Assembly: GCA_020723505.1 (NCBI GenBank)
Contig: DYIT01000006.1
Location: 27,268 to 70,516, forward strand
From: Candidatus Kuenenia stuttgartensis
GTDB taxonomy: Bacteria > Planctomycetota > JAKEIC01 > DYIT01
DNA: 43,249 bases
Direction of reading: 5' to 3'
Every line of letters starts with the position of its first letter. Within the stretch, counting starts at the first letter, position 1. The position numbers and the translations under genes are program-made. The notes below the pieces were generated by a model. It was not told the origin of the DNA, did no database searches, and saw nothing but the letters and a program-made list of their open reading frames with translations. Shown here in pieces: positions 23,868 to 32,109 of the stretch.

Positions 23868-24692
23868 TTGAACAGGAAAAGGATAGGCAAGGGCATAGAT
23901 TTGCTCATCTCCGGGATTGAATCGGGGCAAGCGGAGGAGATTCTGCAGGCCGAGACGGCGAAGATAAAGCCGAATCCTTATCAGCCGCGAAAGGCCGAGG
24001 ATGCAGAGGCCGACAGGGAGCTCGCGGATTCGATAAGGAGGAACGGCATTCTTCAGCCGGTGCTGGTGAGGCGCGTCGAAGGGGGATACGAGCTGATTGC
24101 TGGCGAGAGGAGGCTTCGCGCGTGCATGTCCCTGGGCATGGAGACAATTCCCGCGGTAGTGAAGCAGGCGACCGACAGGAAGATGATGGAGATGGCCCTG
24201 GTCGAGAACGTTCAGCGCAAGGATTTGAATCCCATCGAACTCGCGGCCGCGTTCAAGGACATGATGGACAAGCTCGGCATCACCCAGGAAGAGCTGGCAT
24301 CCAGGGTCGGGAAGAGCAGGCCGGCAGTCGCAAACCACCTCAGGCTCCTTGCCCTTCCCAAGGAAATACAGGACAGTGTTTCACGTGGAACAATAACGTT
24401 CGGCCATGCCAAATCAATACTTGCGCTGAAAACAGACGCGGAGCGCCTTTCGATGCTCAAGGAAATACTCAGCCTCGGCCTGAACGTCCGCGCGTCCGAA
24501 TCCTCGGTCCGGAAGTCCTCCGCCCGGAAACGCCCGCAGCAGTCGAGACCCGTAATCGCCGAACTCGAGGAGAACCTTATGCGCTCCCTTGGCACGAAGG
24601 TCAGAATCAAGTCCTCCGGCAAAGGAGGAAAGATAATAATCGACTTCTATTCCCACGAGGACTTCGAGAGGATTATCGAGCTCATCGGTTGA
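23868..24692 (+). CDS. parB: ParB/Spo0J-type chromosome partitioning protein
   Basis: 274 residues from the TTG at 23868, five bases after GGGAGGA; no ATG or GTG in frame fits. The N-terminal ParB/sulfiredoxin domain has KIKPNPYQPRK near 31, LADSIRRNGILQPVLVRR near 50 and the CTP-binding AGERRLRAC near 76. The DNA-binding motif is GITQEELASRVGKSRPAVANHLRLL near 136, and a C-terminal dimerisation region ends the protein. ParB binds parS and spreads as a CTP-dependent clamp to segregate the chromosome. No parA is adjacent. A consensus parS lies inside this gene. Confidence 0.92.
   Translation: MNRKRIGKGIDLLISGIESGQAEEILQAETAKIKPNPYQPRKAEDAEADRELADSIRRNGILQPVLVRRVEGGYELIAGERRLRACMSLGMETIPAVVKQATDRKMMEMALVENVQRKDLNPIELAAAFKDMMDKLGITQEELASRVGKSRPAVANHLRLLALPKEIQDSVSRGTITFGHAKSILALKTDAERLSMLKEILSLGLNVRASESSVRKSSARKRPQQSRPVIAELEENLMRSLGTKVRIKSSGKGGKIIIDFYSHEDFERIIELIG
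24377..24392. promoter_or_regulatory. parS: parS centromere site within parB
   Basis: TGTTTCACGTGGAACA matches the chromosomal parS consensus TGTTNCACGTGNAACA at all 14 specified positions. It lies at codons 170-175 of parB, in the stretch encoding DSVSRGT. B. subtilis also carries a parS inside its parB homologue, so the placement has precedent. Confidence 0.88.
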
Positions 24693-24712
24693 CGCCAGTT
24701 CCGGAGCCGCCC

Positions 24713-25288
24713 TTGCGCATCATATCCGGCAAATACCGGCGCATGACGATTTCCGCGCCTCCATCGGGCCCCGTTCGCCCCCTTGCGGACGCCGCCAGGC
24801 AGTCCCTCTTCGACAAACTCGGGACCGCAATCGACGGATGCTCCTTTCTCGACCTCTTCTCCGGATCCGGCGCCGTCGGCCTCGAAGCGCTCTCGAGAGG
24901 CGCCAATCGGGCCGTCTTCGTTGAAATCGATGCCCGCGTGTGCGAATTCATAAGAAAGAACGTCTCCTCGCTGGGCGCGGAATCGCAGAGCACCGTCGTA
25001 CGGCAGTCGGTCTGGGACTTCCTGTCATCAGACGCGAGCCTCTCCTGCAGCCCCTTCGGCGTGGTTTTCGCCGGACCGCCCTATACGGATTTCGGAATGC
25101 CCGAAGCCGACAGACTCTGCCGCCTCCTTTCGGCAAAACCCTGGATTTCCCGGGAAGGCCTGTTCGTCCTGCAGAGGGATTCGACCGCAGGCCGCGAGCC
25201 GTGGCTGCATGATTTCTTCGTGTCGAATCCCCTTCATTGCGTTGGAAGAACCCTGTTCGAGATTTCAAGGCCCAAACCTTTGCCCTGA
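24713..25288 (+). CDS. rsmD: RsmD-like 16S rRNA guanine-N2 methyltransferase
   Basis: 191 residues from the TTG at 24713 with GGAG seven bases upstream; it aligns with the E. coli start region (RIISGKYR against RIIGGQWR). Motifs: RPLADAARQSLFDKLG near 26, SAM motif FLDLFSGSGAVGLEALSRGA near 48, and FVEIDARVCEFIRKNV near 70. The catalytic motif, normally DPPY or DPPF, reads GPPY (VVFAGPPYTDF). RsmD methylates G966 of 16S rRNA. Loss of the motif Asp may reduce or abolish activity, or mark a changed function. It starts 20 bases after parB. Confidence 0.85.
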   Translation: MRIISGKYRRMTISAPPSGPVRPLADAARQSLFDKLGTAIDGCSFLDLFSGSGAVGLEALSRGANRAVFVEIDARVCEFIRKNVSSLGAESQSTVVRQSVWDFLSSDASLSCSPFGVVFAGPPYTDFGMPEADRLCRLLSAKPWISREGLFVLQRDSTAGREPWLHDFFVSNPLHCVGRTLFEISRPKPLP

Positions 25289-25395
25289 TTGCGCGTTCAA
25301 TCGGCATGACCAGCGGACTTCCCCGGAATTGCCGGTCGTGGCATCTGGATTCTGGCCGGGAAACGTCCGAAATTCGCAAAGGAGCGAGATTTCAG

Positions 25396-26250
25396 ATGAA
25401 GAATATGCTTCTGGCTTCCGCCGCCCTCTCCCTTCTGGCCGCCTGCAGCTCTCCCGAGGACCGCGACGCGGCCAGGGTGGCTGAACTCGACGACGAAACA
25501 ATCGCCGGCATCGACGCCCTGATTGAGGAATGGGCGCAATGCAGCGCAAGGGGCGACGAAGTCGAAGCCCTGAAGACCGAGAAGAAAATCAGGAAGATCG
25601 CCGACGCCCATTTCGCCGCGCTCAGGGCAGGAATGCTCTCCGGAGCGGAAAACAGAAGGGCAGTGTCCGCCGCCGCAATCGGATTCACACTGGATACCGG
25701 CGTAATCAGGATTCTCGTCGAGCTTCTGAAGGACAAAAACCCTTTAGTCAGGTCAAATTCCCTCCTTGCCCTGTCGAGAATCGCCTACAAGCGGATGCCT
25801 GCGGAATCCGTGCTCCCTAGCCTGGAAGACGACGACCCATACGTCCGGAGAATGGCCGTAATCTGCCTCGAGAAAATCTGCGGAGTCATGAACGAAAAAA
25901 ACATCGTGCCCGAAATCTGCGGCATGCTCACCGATTCCGACCCCGGAGTCAGAATCAACTCCGCAAAGGCGCTCGGCGTAATCGCCAATATCGAAGCACT
26001 CGACGTTCTCGTCAAGAAGGGTATCCAGGACAAGGATCCCCGCGTCAGATACAATTCGGCAATAGCGCTCGCAAGGCTCAAATCCCACGACTCGGTGGAA
26101 CCCATAATCGAAGCCGGCATTTCCGAAGACAACGAGGCTGTCCTCAGGGAACTCGACCACGCGTTGGTCGAAATAACCGGGAAGGACTGGAAAGGCGATT
26201 TCAAGAACTGGAAGAAATGGTGGCTTGACACCAAGGCAAAGAAGCAGTGA
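25396..26250 (+). CDS. HEAT-repeat lipoprotein
   Basis: 284 residues from the ATG at 25396 with GGAGCGAG upstream. The signal peptide ends in LLAAC, lipidated at C17. From about residue 95 there are at least five HEAT/PBS-like repeats (VRILVELLKDKNPLVRSNSLLALSRI; VLPSLEDDDPYVRRMAVICLEKI; EICGMLTDSDPGVRINSAKALGVI; GIQDKDPRVRYNSAIALARL). The C-terminal WKGDFKNWKKWW motif ends many HEAT-repeat envelope proteins. It probably acts as a protein-interaction scaffold in the periplasm. Partner unknown. Confidence 0.82.
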   Translation: MKNMLLASAALSLLAACSSPEDRDAARVAELDDETIAGIDALIEEWAQCSARGDEVEALKTEKKIRKIADAHFAALRAGMLSGAENRRAVSAAAIGFTLDTGVIRILVELLKDKNPLVRSNSLLALSRIAYKRMPAESVLPSLEDDDPYVRRMAVICLEKICGVMNEKNIVPEICGMLTDSDPGVRINSAKALGVIANIEALDVLVKKGIQDKDPRVRYNSAIALARLKSHDSVEPIIEAGISEDNEAVLRELDHALVEITGKDWKGDFKNWKKWWLDTKAKKQ

Positions 26251-26253
26251 AGT

Positions 26254-26301
26254 ATACTACATATATGGGTTTGGCTTAATATGAACCACTATATATAGTA
26301 T
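26254..26301. terminator. AT-rich inverted repeat between converging genes
   Basis: 26254-26271 and 26284-26301 pair over 15 of 18 positions plus one G-U, with a 12-base loop. It fills the gap between the HEAT gene stop and the tilS stop and could end transcripts from both directions. Its low GC stands out. Confidence 0.5.
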
Positions 26302-27755
26302 TATGAATCCAACCGTTTCCCTTCACCGCCGCTTATTTCAAACCTGAACGCCTTGCCTGTGCATGGTCCGATTTTCACCTCTTCGGATATTCGAGTCCCC
26401 GCAACCCAGAAAATCAAATCCCTCGAATCCAGAACCAGAGGCACGTCGTCCCGCAAATCCGCTCCTATCCCGGCGAGATTCAGGAACTTCTTGAGCTTCA
26501 TGCTTCCCGGCGATCCGAGCGGCCAAAATCTGTCCCCCCTTCTCCTGCTTCTCACCCGGAACGGCGGGCGGACCGAATCCGCATCAACGAACTCTACGCT
26601 CCCTCCCCTCGGTCCGCGGACGGCTGCAGGGGGATTGCATGGCATGGAGCAATGGACCTGAAGATTCGGGCCGGGGATTTCCGCGCATCCTCCGGGCGCG
26701 AGCGGAACATCGAACCCTGCTTTCAAACCCTCCGGGACGCGCTTCTGCCAGCTGATGAAAAGACCTCCATGAACCCTCTCCGCCCTCATGCCGCCCGGAA
26801 GCATGGCTGAACCTCCCGGAAGGGATTCCATCAGCTTCGAAATCCCGGCGAAATGCCTGAGGCCGATCCCGGCCGCTTTAACGCCTGCCTTCCGGAACGC
26901 CAAATCAATCACGAAATGGCGCAGCATGGGATCCGCCCCCGGGGGGAATGCGTCGCTTACGAAGACGCCGTCCCTGCATTCGAATACCTGCCCGCGGGCT
27001 TCCGGCTCCAGCCTGGCTTGCATTGACTCCCAGCATCCGGCCGCGATTTCCCCGATCCTCCTCAGCGCCTCCCTTGCGGATGGATTGAACCTCTCCTCGA
27101 GAAGCGGAATAAGGACCCTTCTCACCCTGTTCCTCGCGTACGCCTCGTCGAGGTTCGTGCCGTCGGTCAAGTAGGAGATGCCGCGCGACGCGAGATATGA
27201 AAGTATTCGGGACCGCGAGGCGCGGAGGATTGGGCGGACCGCCAGGATGCCCGGATTGGCCGCGGAAATCGGCCTGGCCTCCTTCATTCCCCCGAGGCCT
27301 CTCAAGCCCGAGCCGCGGATTATCCTCATGAGCACGGTCTCGGCCTGGTCGTCGGCGTTGTGGCCGAGCGCGACCCAGCCCGATCCGGTGTCGAGGGCGG
27401 CTTTCTCCAGGAACGCGTATCGCGCCTTCCTCGCAGCCTCTTCAATGCCGGTGCGTTCCGCCGCCGACATTGCTGGTACGTCAATCCTCTCCGAGATGAA
27501 CGGTATCCCCTGCTTCGAAGCCAGTGCACGGCAGTGCTCGCGGTCGGAAGCCGACTCCTTGCGAATGCCGTGGTCCAGATGGCAGGCCGTTACCGAGAAC
27601 CCGAATCCGGCCATCGAGCATGCGAAGAGATCCAGAAGCGCAGTCGAGTCCGGGCCGCCGGAAAAGGCGACGGCCACGGATTCGGGGGGCTTGTGCGCTG
27701 CGAGGAACTCGCGGAAGAGGGACAGCAGCGGGTTGTCGGCTTCGCGGGGTTTCAT
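26301..27755 (-). CDS. tilS: tRNA(Ile)-lysidine synthase
   Basis: 484 residues. The ATP-binding P-loop motif SGGPDS is at 32-37, and the family segments CHLDHGIRKESASDREHC, GHNADDQAETVLMRIIRGSGLRGL and RPILRASRSRILSYLASRGISYLTDGTN follow. The C-terminal domain (FRVRSRRRGDRFWPLGSPGSMKLKKFLNLAGI) is the tRNA-binding TilS_C type. It makes lysidine at the wobble base of tRNA-Ile(CAU). The ATG at 27755 overlaps the stop of the pseudopilin gene (ATGA), so this housekeeping enzyme is translated from an envelope operon. Confidence 0.92.
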   Translation of the reverse strand: MKPREADNPLLSLFREFLAAHKPPESVAVAFSGGPDSTALLDLFACSMAGFGFSVTACHLDHGIRKESASDREHCRALASKQGIPFISERIDVPAMSAAERTGIEEAARKARYAFLEKAALDTGSGWVALGHNADDQAETVLMRIIRGSGLRGLGGMKEARPISAANPGILAVRPILRASRSRILSYLASRGISYLTDGTNLDEAYARNRVRRVLIPLLEERFNPSAREALRRIGEIAAGCWESMQARLEPEARGQVFECRDGVFVSDAFPPGADPMLRHFVIDLAFRKAGVKAAGIGLRHFAGISKLMESLPGGSAMLPGGMRAERVHGGLFISWQKRVPEGLKAGFDVPLAPGGCAEIPGPNLQVHCSMPCNPPAAVRGPRGGSVEFVDADSVRPPFRVRSRRRGDRFWPLGSPGSMKLKKFLNLAGIGADLRDDVPLVLDSRDLIFWVAGTRISEEVKIGPCTGKAFRFEISGGEGKRLDS

Positions 27756-28780
27756 TCGACGACGCCGGTCATGCCCAGGGTTATGGTTTCCTTCTTCGTC
27801 TTCTCAGCCCTGGATGCGAGGACTATGACGGCCGGTTTTTCGTGCCACGCCGGATCAAGCTTGCCGGATGCGTCGAAGTGAATTTCCAGGTCGCTGGTCT
27901 CTTCCGCGATGAACTGCACGGCTTCGGACAGGTATTCGATCTCCTCGCCGGAGATTCCCGCCATGCGGACCTCGTCAATCCTCCCGCGGAACTGGCCCTT
28001 CTCACCGCCAATCAGCAAATCGGAATCCTCGTCCGGAGTGAACCTGAACGCCTTTTCGGGAGCCGCGGGTTTCGCCCCCTTCTTCCTGTCCTCCCGCTCC
28101 CTGGGGTATGATCCGCCAAGCGCGCCGTTCACGTACACCCGGAGCCTGAAACCGTCGAAATCGAGCCTTACGTGCGACCACCTCCCCGGAGGCACGGACA
28201 GGCGGCGCTGCGCCGAGGAGGCCTCTCCCACGTCCCTGAGCCTCGCGTAGAAATTGCCTCCGTCCAGGCCGCACTTGAACCCCTTGCCCTTCTGGGCAAT
28301 CACGCAGGGGTTCGAGTCCGCGGGAAAGACCCACGCCTCGAATGTGAGCCCCAGCGGAAGGTTGAAGGATGAGGGATTGCCGCAGTTAATCGTTCCGCCC
28401 TTGTCGAACGAGAAGCACCTGCCTATTTTCCCTCCGGAAGGGCTGGTGAGCTTGGGGCCCGAGACCGACGCGTTCGTCCCGAAACCCGTCGTTATCTCGT
28501 CCTCGAAGTGCCATTGCCCGACCGTCTTCACGACCATGGCCGCAATCGAGTTCCTGTCCGGGGCAATCAGGACCACTGCCGAGGTCTCGTCGGTGGATGC
28601 CGTGTTCCTGGCCTTCCTCAGCACCGCGTCCACCCTCGCTATCTCGGCCTTGAGCCCCACAACGCGGTTGAGCTTCGAGATGAATCCGACGCTTATTCCC
28701 ATGAGGACGGCCATAATCGAGGTGACTATCAGAATCTCGACCAGCGTGAGGCCGCGGAGGCGCGTTTGGATGCGGTTCAT
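27752..28780 (-). CDS. pseudopilin with LamG/concanavalin-like domain
   Basis: 342 residues from the ATG at 28780, chosen for GGGAGGA at five bases; the ORF continues four codons further upstream. The prepilin leader ends at G10 before LTLVEILIVTSIMAVLMGISVGF, with Glu at mature position 5. From about residue 85 a beta-sandwich domain follows (WHFEDEITTGFG, FNLPLGLTFEAWVFPADS, WSHVRLDFDGFRLRVYVNGALGGSYP, FRGRIDEVRMAG), characteristic of LamG/pentraxin sugar- or protein-binding folds. It starts with an ATGA overlap from the GspG-like gene. A pseudopilin tip carrying a lectin-like domain would fit substrate capture; inferred. Confidence 0.82.
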   Translation of the reverse strand: MNRIQTRLRGLTLVEILIVTSIMAVLMGISVGFISKLNRVVGLKAEIARVDAVLRKARNTASTDETSAVVLIAPDRNSIAAMVVKTVGQWHFEDEITTGFGTNASVSGPKLTSPSGGKIGRCFSFDKGGTINCGNPSSFNLPLGLTFEAWVFPADSNPCVIAQKGKGFKCGLDGGNFYARLRDVGEASSAQRRLSVPPGRWSHVRLDFDGFRLRVYVNGALGGSYPREREDRKKGAKPAAPEKAFRFTPDEDSDLLIGGEKGQFRGRIDEVRMAGISGEEIEYLSEAVQFIAEETSDLEIHFDASGKLDPAWHEKPAVIVLASRAEKTKKETITLGMTGVVE

Positions 28781-29460
28781 TTGTCCTCCCACGGCTCCTT
28801 CTTCCCGTCCGAAGGGGCGTCCTCATCCTCCTCGTCCGACTTCCAGTTCTTCACGTCGTCGCCGGCGCCGTCATCGTTCTTCATGTTGAGCCCGAGCGAC
28901 CAGAGCTGGTAGGTCGTCGGATTGAAATAGGTCCCCAGCTTCTTGCTCTTCCTCGCCTTCACCGTGAATGAGATGCCGTCCTGGTCGACGCACTTGAACT
29001 TCTTGTCGTAGTCGCGGTGGTGGATGTAGACCATGGCGTTGCCCCAGAAGTCGCACACCTCCCAGAGGTTGTTGTTCCCCAAATAGGAGTTGAACGGCTT
29101 CTTGGTCAGGCTGTCCTCGTCCAGGTTGACGAGCTGGTTCGACTGCCAGTCCATGTAGGGGCCCTTCTTGTTCTTGGTGCTGAGCCCCACGACCATGCAC
29201 TCAATCCCCTCGTTGACCTTGTTGCTCGTCTGGATTCCGTATGCCGAGAGCGAGGAGGGGGGATAGTCGCCGAAGTCTGACTCGTAGGCTGCCAGATTCG
29301 TGCATATCGCGTCAATCGTCGCCTGCGTCTCCGTTACCTCGCTCTGGTTCGACACGCTGAGCAGGTTGGGCAGTATCAGGGCCGCCAGCGTGGCGATTAT
29401 GGCGAGCACGACCAGTATCTCGACCAGCGTGAATCCTCTTCTCACCTTATCCCTCCTCAT
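28777..29460 (-). CDS. GspG-like type II secretion major pseudopilin
   Basis: 227 residues from the ATG at 29460. The methylation motif RRGFTLVEILVVLAIIATLAALILPNLL is intact, followed by GspG-like features (TIDAICTNLAAYESDFGDYPPSSL; WEVCDFWGNAMVYIHHRDYD). The acidic tail is EDEDAPSDGKKEPWEDK. A GTG at 29445 has AGGAGG exactly six bases upstream and could be the true start, giving the leader MRRG; the ATG at 29460 overlaps the HAD gene stop (ATGA) but lacks a ribosome site. GspG forms the pseudopilus that pushes substrates through the secretin. No GspE or GspF is in the window. Confidence 0.85.
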   Translation of the reverse strand: MRRDKVRRGFTLVEILVVLAIIATLAALILPNLLSVSNQSEVTETQATIDAICTNLAAYESDFGDYPPSSLSAYGIQTSNKVNEGIECMVVGLSTKNKKGPYMDWQSNQLVNLDEDSLTKKPFNSYLGNNNLWEVCDFWGNAMVYIHHRDYDKKFKCVDQDGISFTVKARKSKKLGTYFNPTTYQLWSLGLNMKNDDGAGDDVKNWKSDEEDEDAPSDGKKEPWEDK

Positions 29461-30188
29461 GCGGACAGGCCGAAGTCGGCCCTGAGTATTCCGAGCAGAT
29501 CCCAGAAGGTGTTTATCCTGTAGGCCGGGTCCGTCGCGCCCTGCGCGTTCTCGAACTTCTTTCCGCGGTTGTGCCGCACCGTTATCATCCCTATCCTGTT
29601 GCACGCGTCTATGTCGTTCCTGGGGTCGTCGCCCACGTACATGGCCTCCTTCGGCTTCAACCCGCATGACGAGCAGGCCCTCAGGTAGAGCTTGCCGTTG
29701 GGCTTGCTGATCCCAACCTGCTCCGAGATGAAAATCGCGTTCGGCGTCAGGTAGTCGTACACCTTGAGCCTCACTATCTTCTCCGCCTGCTTCAGCGTGA
29801 GGCCCGCCGTGATGATCCCGAGGACCAGGTCCGTCCTGGAGAGAATCTTGAGCACCTCCAGCACGTCGGGATACGGGTGCAGCTCGGCGAATTTGGTCTG
29901 GTGGTACTCGATTACCCCCGAGGCCACGATTATCGCGGGATTCACGCCGTCTATGCACGATGCCGGGAACCTGCCGATGAGCTTGTCGAAATGGCTCGAG
30001 TAGTTGCTCGAAAACTCGGAGATGACCTCGTCGAGCTCCCTGCTCGCCTCCTCGAAGTCGACCTTCAATCCCGCGTGAATCATGGCCCTGAGGGCGTTGT
30101 CCCTCGCCTTGCGCGAGAATTCCGTGGTCGAGTACAGGGTATCGTCTATGTCGAAAAAGATGCCCTTCAGCACGCGGTTTTCAGTCAT
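29457..30188 (-). CDS. HAD-superfamily phosphatase (subfamily IA)
   Basis: 243 residues. Motif I is FFDIDDTLYST (11-21) with the nucleophile and acid-base Asp, motif II ITAGLTLKQAEKI near 125, the lysine motif ISKPNGKLY near 158 and motif IV YVGDDPRNDIDAC near 180. The alpha-helical cap (RDNALRAMIHAGLKVDFEEASRELDEVISEF) follows motif I. It resembles pyrimidine nucleotidase or haloacid-dehalogenase-type enzymes; the substrate is unknown. It lies 6 bases after a kelch lipoprotein gene and overlaps the pseudopilin gene. Confidence 0.88.
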   Translation of the reverse strand: MTENRVLKGIFFDIDDTLYSTTEFSRKARDNALRAMIHAGLKVDFEEASRELDEVISEFSSNYSSHFDKLIGRFPASCIDGVNPAIIVASGVIEYHQTKFAELHPYPDVLEVLKILSRTDLVLGIITAGLTLKQAEKIVRLKVYDYLTPNAIFISEQVGISKPNGKLYLRACSSCGLKPKEAMYVGDDPRNDIDACNRIGMITVRHNRGKKFENAQGATDPAYRINTFWDLLGILRADFGLSA

Positions 30189-30194
30189 CCCGGT

Positions 30195-31934
30195 TCACTC
30201 CATGGTCAGGGAGTGGAGATCGTTGAAGAGGGAGCCGTTGAGCCCGGCCCTGCCCCCGAAGATCAGCATCCGCCCGTTCAGCCCGTCCCACACGGCGGAA
30301 TGCTCGGACCTGGCCTGCGGCGGCGTTCCCGCGGGTATCTCCGGCTCTGACCACTCCCCGCTGCCCAAATCCAGCATGTACAGGCCGTCGTAGGCCGCCG
30401 AAGCCGATCTCCCGCCGAACGCGTAGAAGCGGTCACGGGCCTGGTCGCATACCCCCGGCATGTAGCCCCTCCCCGTTTCGGTCGGCGGCGAGGAGAGCGC
30501 GCTCCACGCGGCCCCTGCAGCGTCGAAGGCGAGCGCGTACGAGTCCCACAAGGGCACCGGCACGCCGGAAACCGACGCGAATCCGAAGGCCGTAATCATC
30601 CTGCCCTGCGAGGCCTGGAACGCGTGGGCGGCCCCGCTGCGCGGCGGGAACGAGACCAGCCCGCCCAGCGAGTCGAGCGGCGAGGAGGCCTCGATCTTCA
30701 CCCATGCGGGCGAGGGGATGAATTCGAGCGCCCAGACGTCCGAGAACCGCTGCGGCGCGAGGAACCCCGCGTCTTCCCCGCCGAACACAATCATCCTGCC
30801 CCGGCCCGCGTCGAATACCGCGCAGTGGAACGCCCGCGCTGCCGGCGGAGTCCCCGACGGTGAAACGGCTGTCCACGCCTCTGAGCCCGGACTTAAGGAC
30901 AGGGACCAGACGTCGGAAAATACGCCCAGGAGGCCGTTATTGCCTCCGAAGACTATCATACGGCCGTTGACCGCGTCGTAGACCGCGGAATGCCCGTACC
31001 TGGCGGCGGGGGCGGATCCCGAAGGCGAAATCTCGCTCCAGGACTCGAAGCCCGGAGACGCGAGACCGAGCGCGTATATCTTGCCGGAAACCGTCACGAA
31101 GCCCGTCTGGTTCGTGGCGCCGCCGAACACAATCATCCGCGCGCCCTGCGGGTCGAATACCGCCGACTGGCCGAACATCGGCTCGGGCGCCGTCCCGGCC
31201 GGGGCCATCGCTTTCCATTCCGGCGCCTTCTCGAGGACCAGCATGCCCCTGGGGCCGGACTTTCCCGTGGATTCGTCGCTGATGCACACTTCCACTGAGT
31301 CGCCGATTGCGCCGCCGGCCATCACGGCCAGGAATGATCCGTCGCCGCCCGCCTTGACGCTCAAGCCGGGTCCGCCGGACGAAAGGTTCCTGACGTTCAC
31401 GTTGAGCCACGGCGTCGCGGCGCCTTCCGATCCCGAAATCTCCGCGTCGCCCGAGACCGCCCAGCCCTTGATCCTGGCCATGTCCGGAGCGTCCGGGTAT
31501 TCCTCGAACGGCGGGAACCCCGCTATCTCCGAAACCGACGCCCCGGTGGAGAACACGGCCGCCTTCGGATATTTGAGCGATCCGCCGTCCATATCGCAGA
31601 CGAATTCCCTGACCGCCACCCCGTAGGTCGTGTCGGCGGCGAATCCTCCCGACGGGTTGAAGGTGACTACGTTGCCCGCCACGCTGAACACGCCCCTTTG
31701 CAGGACATTGCTTGAATCTACGACCAGAATCGAGCGGGAGCCGGTCACGGATCCGGGGTAGACGTCCTTGCTGAAAGTGACGGTCACCGATGCGGAGGTC
31801 TGTACGCCGGTCTGGCCGTCCGAGGGGGAAATCGATTCCACGTGGAGGCCCGAGGGCGATGGCGTCCCGTGGGCGCAGCCTGCGAGAACCATGACCGCGA
31901 GGAGACCTGCCGCAAGGGCGGGAGAATCGCGCAT
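30195..31934 (-). CDS. kelch-repeat lipoprotein with N-terminal Ig-like (Big_5) domain
   Basis: 579 residues from the ATG at 31934, which has GGAGG six bases upstream; two earlier ATGs lack a good site. The lipobox VLAGC lipidates C20. Residues about 32-130 match the Big_5/SbsA-type Ig fold (VESISPSDGQTGVQTSASVTVTFSKDV; GNVVTFNPSGGFAADTTYGVAV). From about 240 a kelch beta-propeller follows with the repeated motif SAVFD-(5-8)-RMIVFGG. It is anchored in the envelope and probably binds protein or glycan. It pairs with the next gene, of the same domain order. No enzymatic motif is seen. Confidence 0.85.
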   Translation of the reverse strand: MRDSPALAAGLLAVMVLAGCAHGTPSPSGLHVESISPSDGQTGVQTSASVTVTFSKDVYPGSVTGSRSILVVDSSNVLQRGVFSVAGNVVTFNPSGGFAADTTYGVAVREFVCDMDGGSLKYPKAAVFSTGASVSEIAGFPPFEEYPDAPDMARIKGWAVSGDAEISGSEGAATPWLNVNVRNLSSGGPGLSVKAGGDGSFLAVMAGGAIGDSVEVCISDESTGKSGPRGMLVLEKAPEWKAMAPAGTAPEPMFGQSAVFDPQGARMIVFGGATNQTGFVTVSGKIYALGLASPGFESWSEISPSGSAPAARYGHSAVYDAVNGRMIVFGGNNGLLGVFSDVWSLSLSPGSEAWTAVSPSGTPPAARAFHCAVFDAGRGRMIVFGGEDAGFLAPQRFSDVWALEFIPSPAWVKIEASSPLDSLGGLVSFPPRSGAAHAFQASQGRMITAFGFASVSGVPVPLWDSYALAFDAAGAAWSALSSPPTETGRGYMPGVCDQARDRFYAFGGRSASAAYDGLYMLDLGSGEWSEPEIPAGTPPQARSEHSAVWDGLNGRMLIFGGRAGLNGSLFNDLHSLTME

Positions 31935-32109
31935 TGGGAACCTCCGCATCCAATCAGGCATGATTCTAGCATATTGGGGCGCAATACCGGAAGATCCCTT
32001 TTCTTTCCCCTTCTCGCGCCGCGCTGCTGCGCACGGCCCTGCGCCGGTGCCGGATCGATGAAACGGAACGAGCCGGGCATGGATATGACCCGGCTCGCTG
32101 GTTTCTGCG

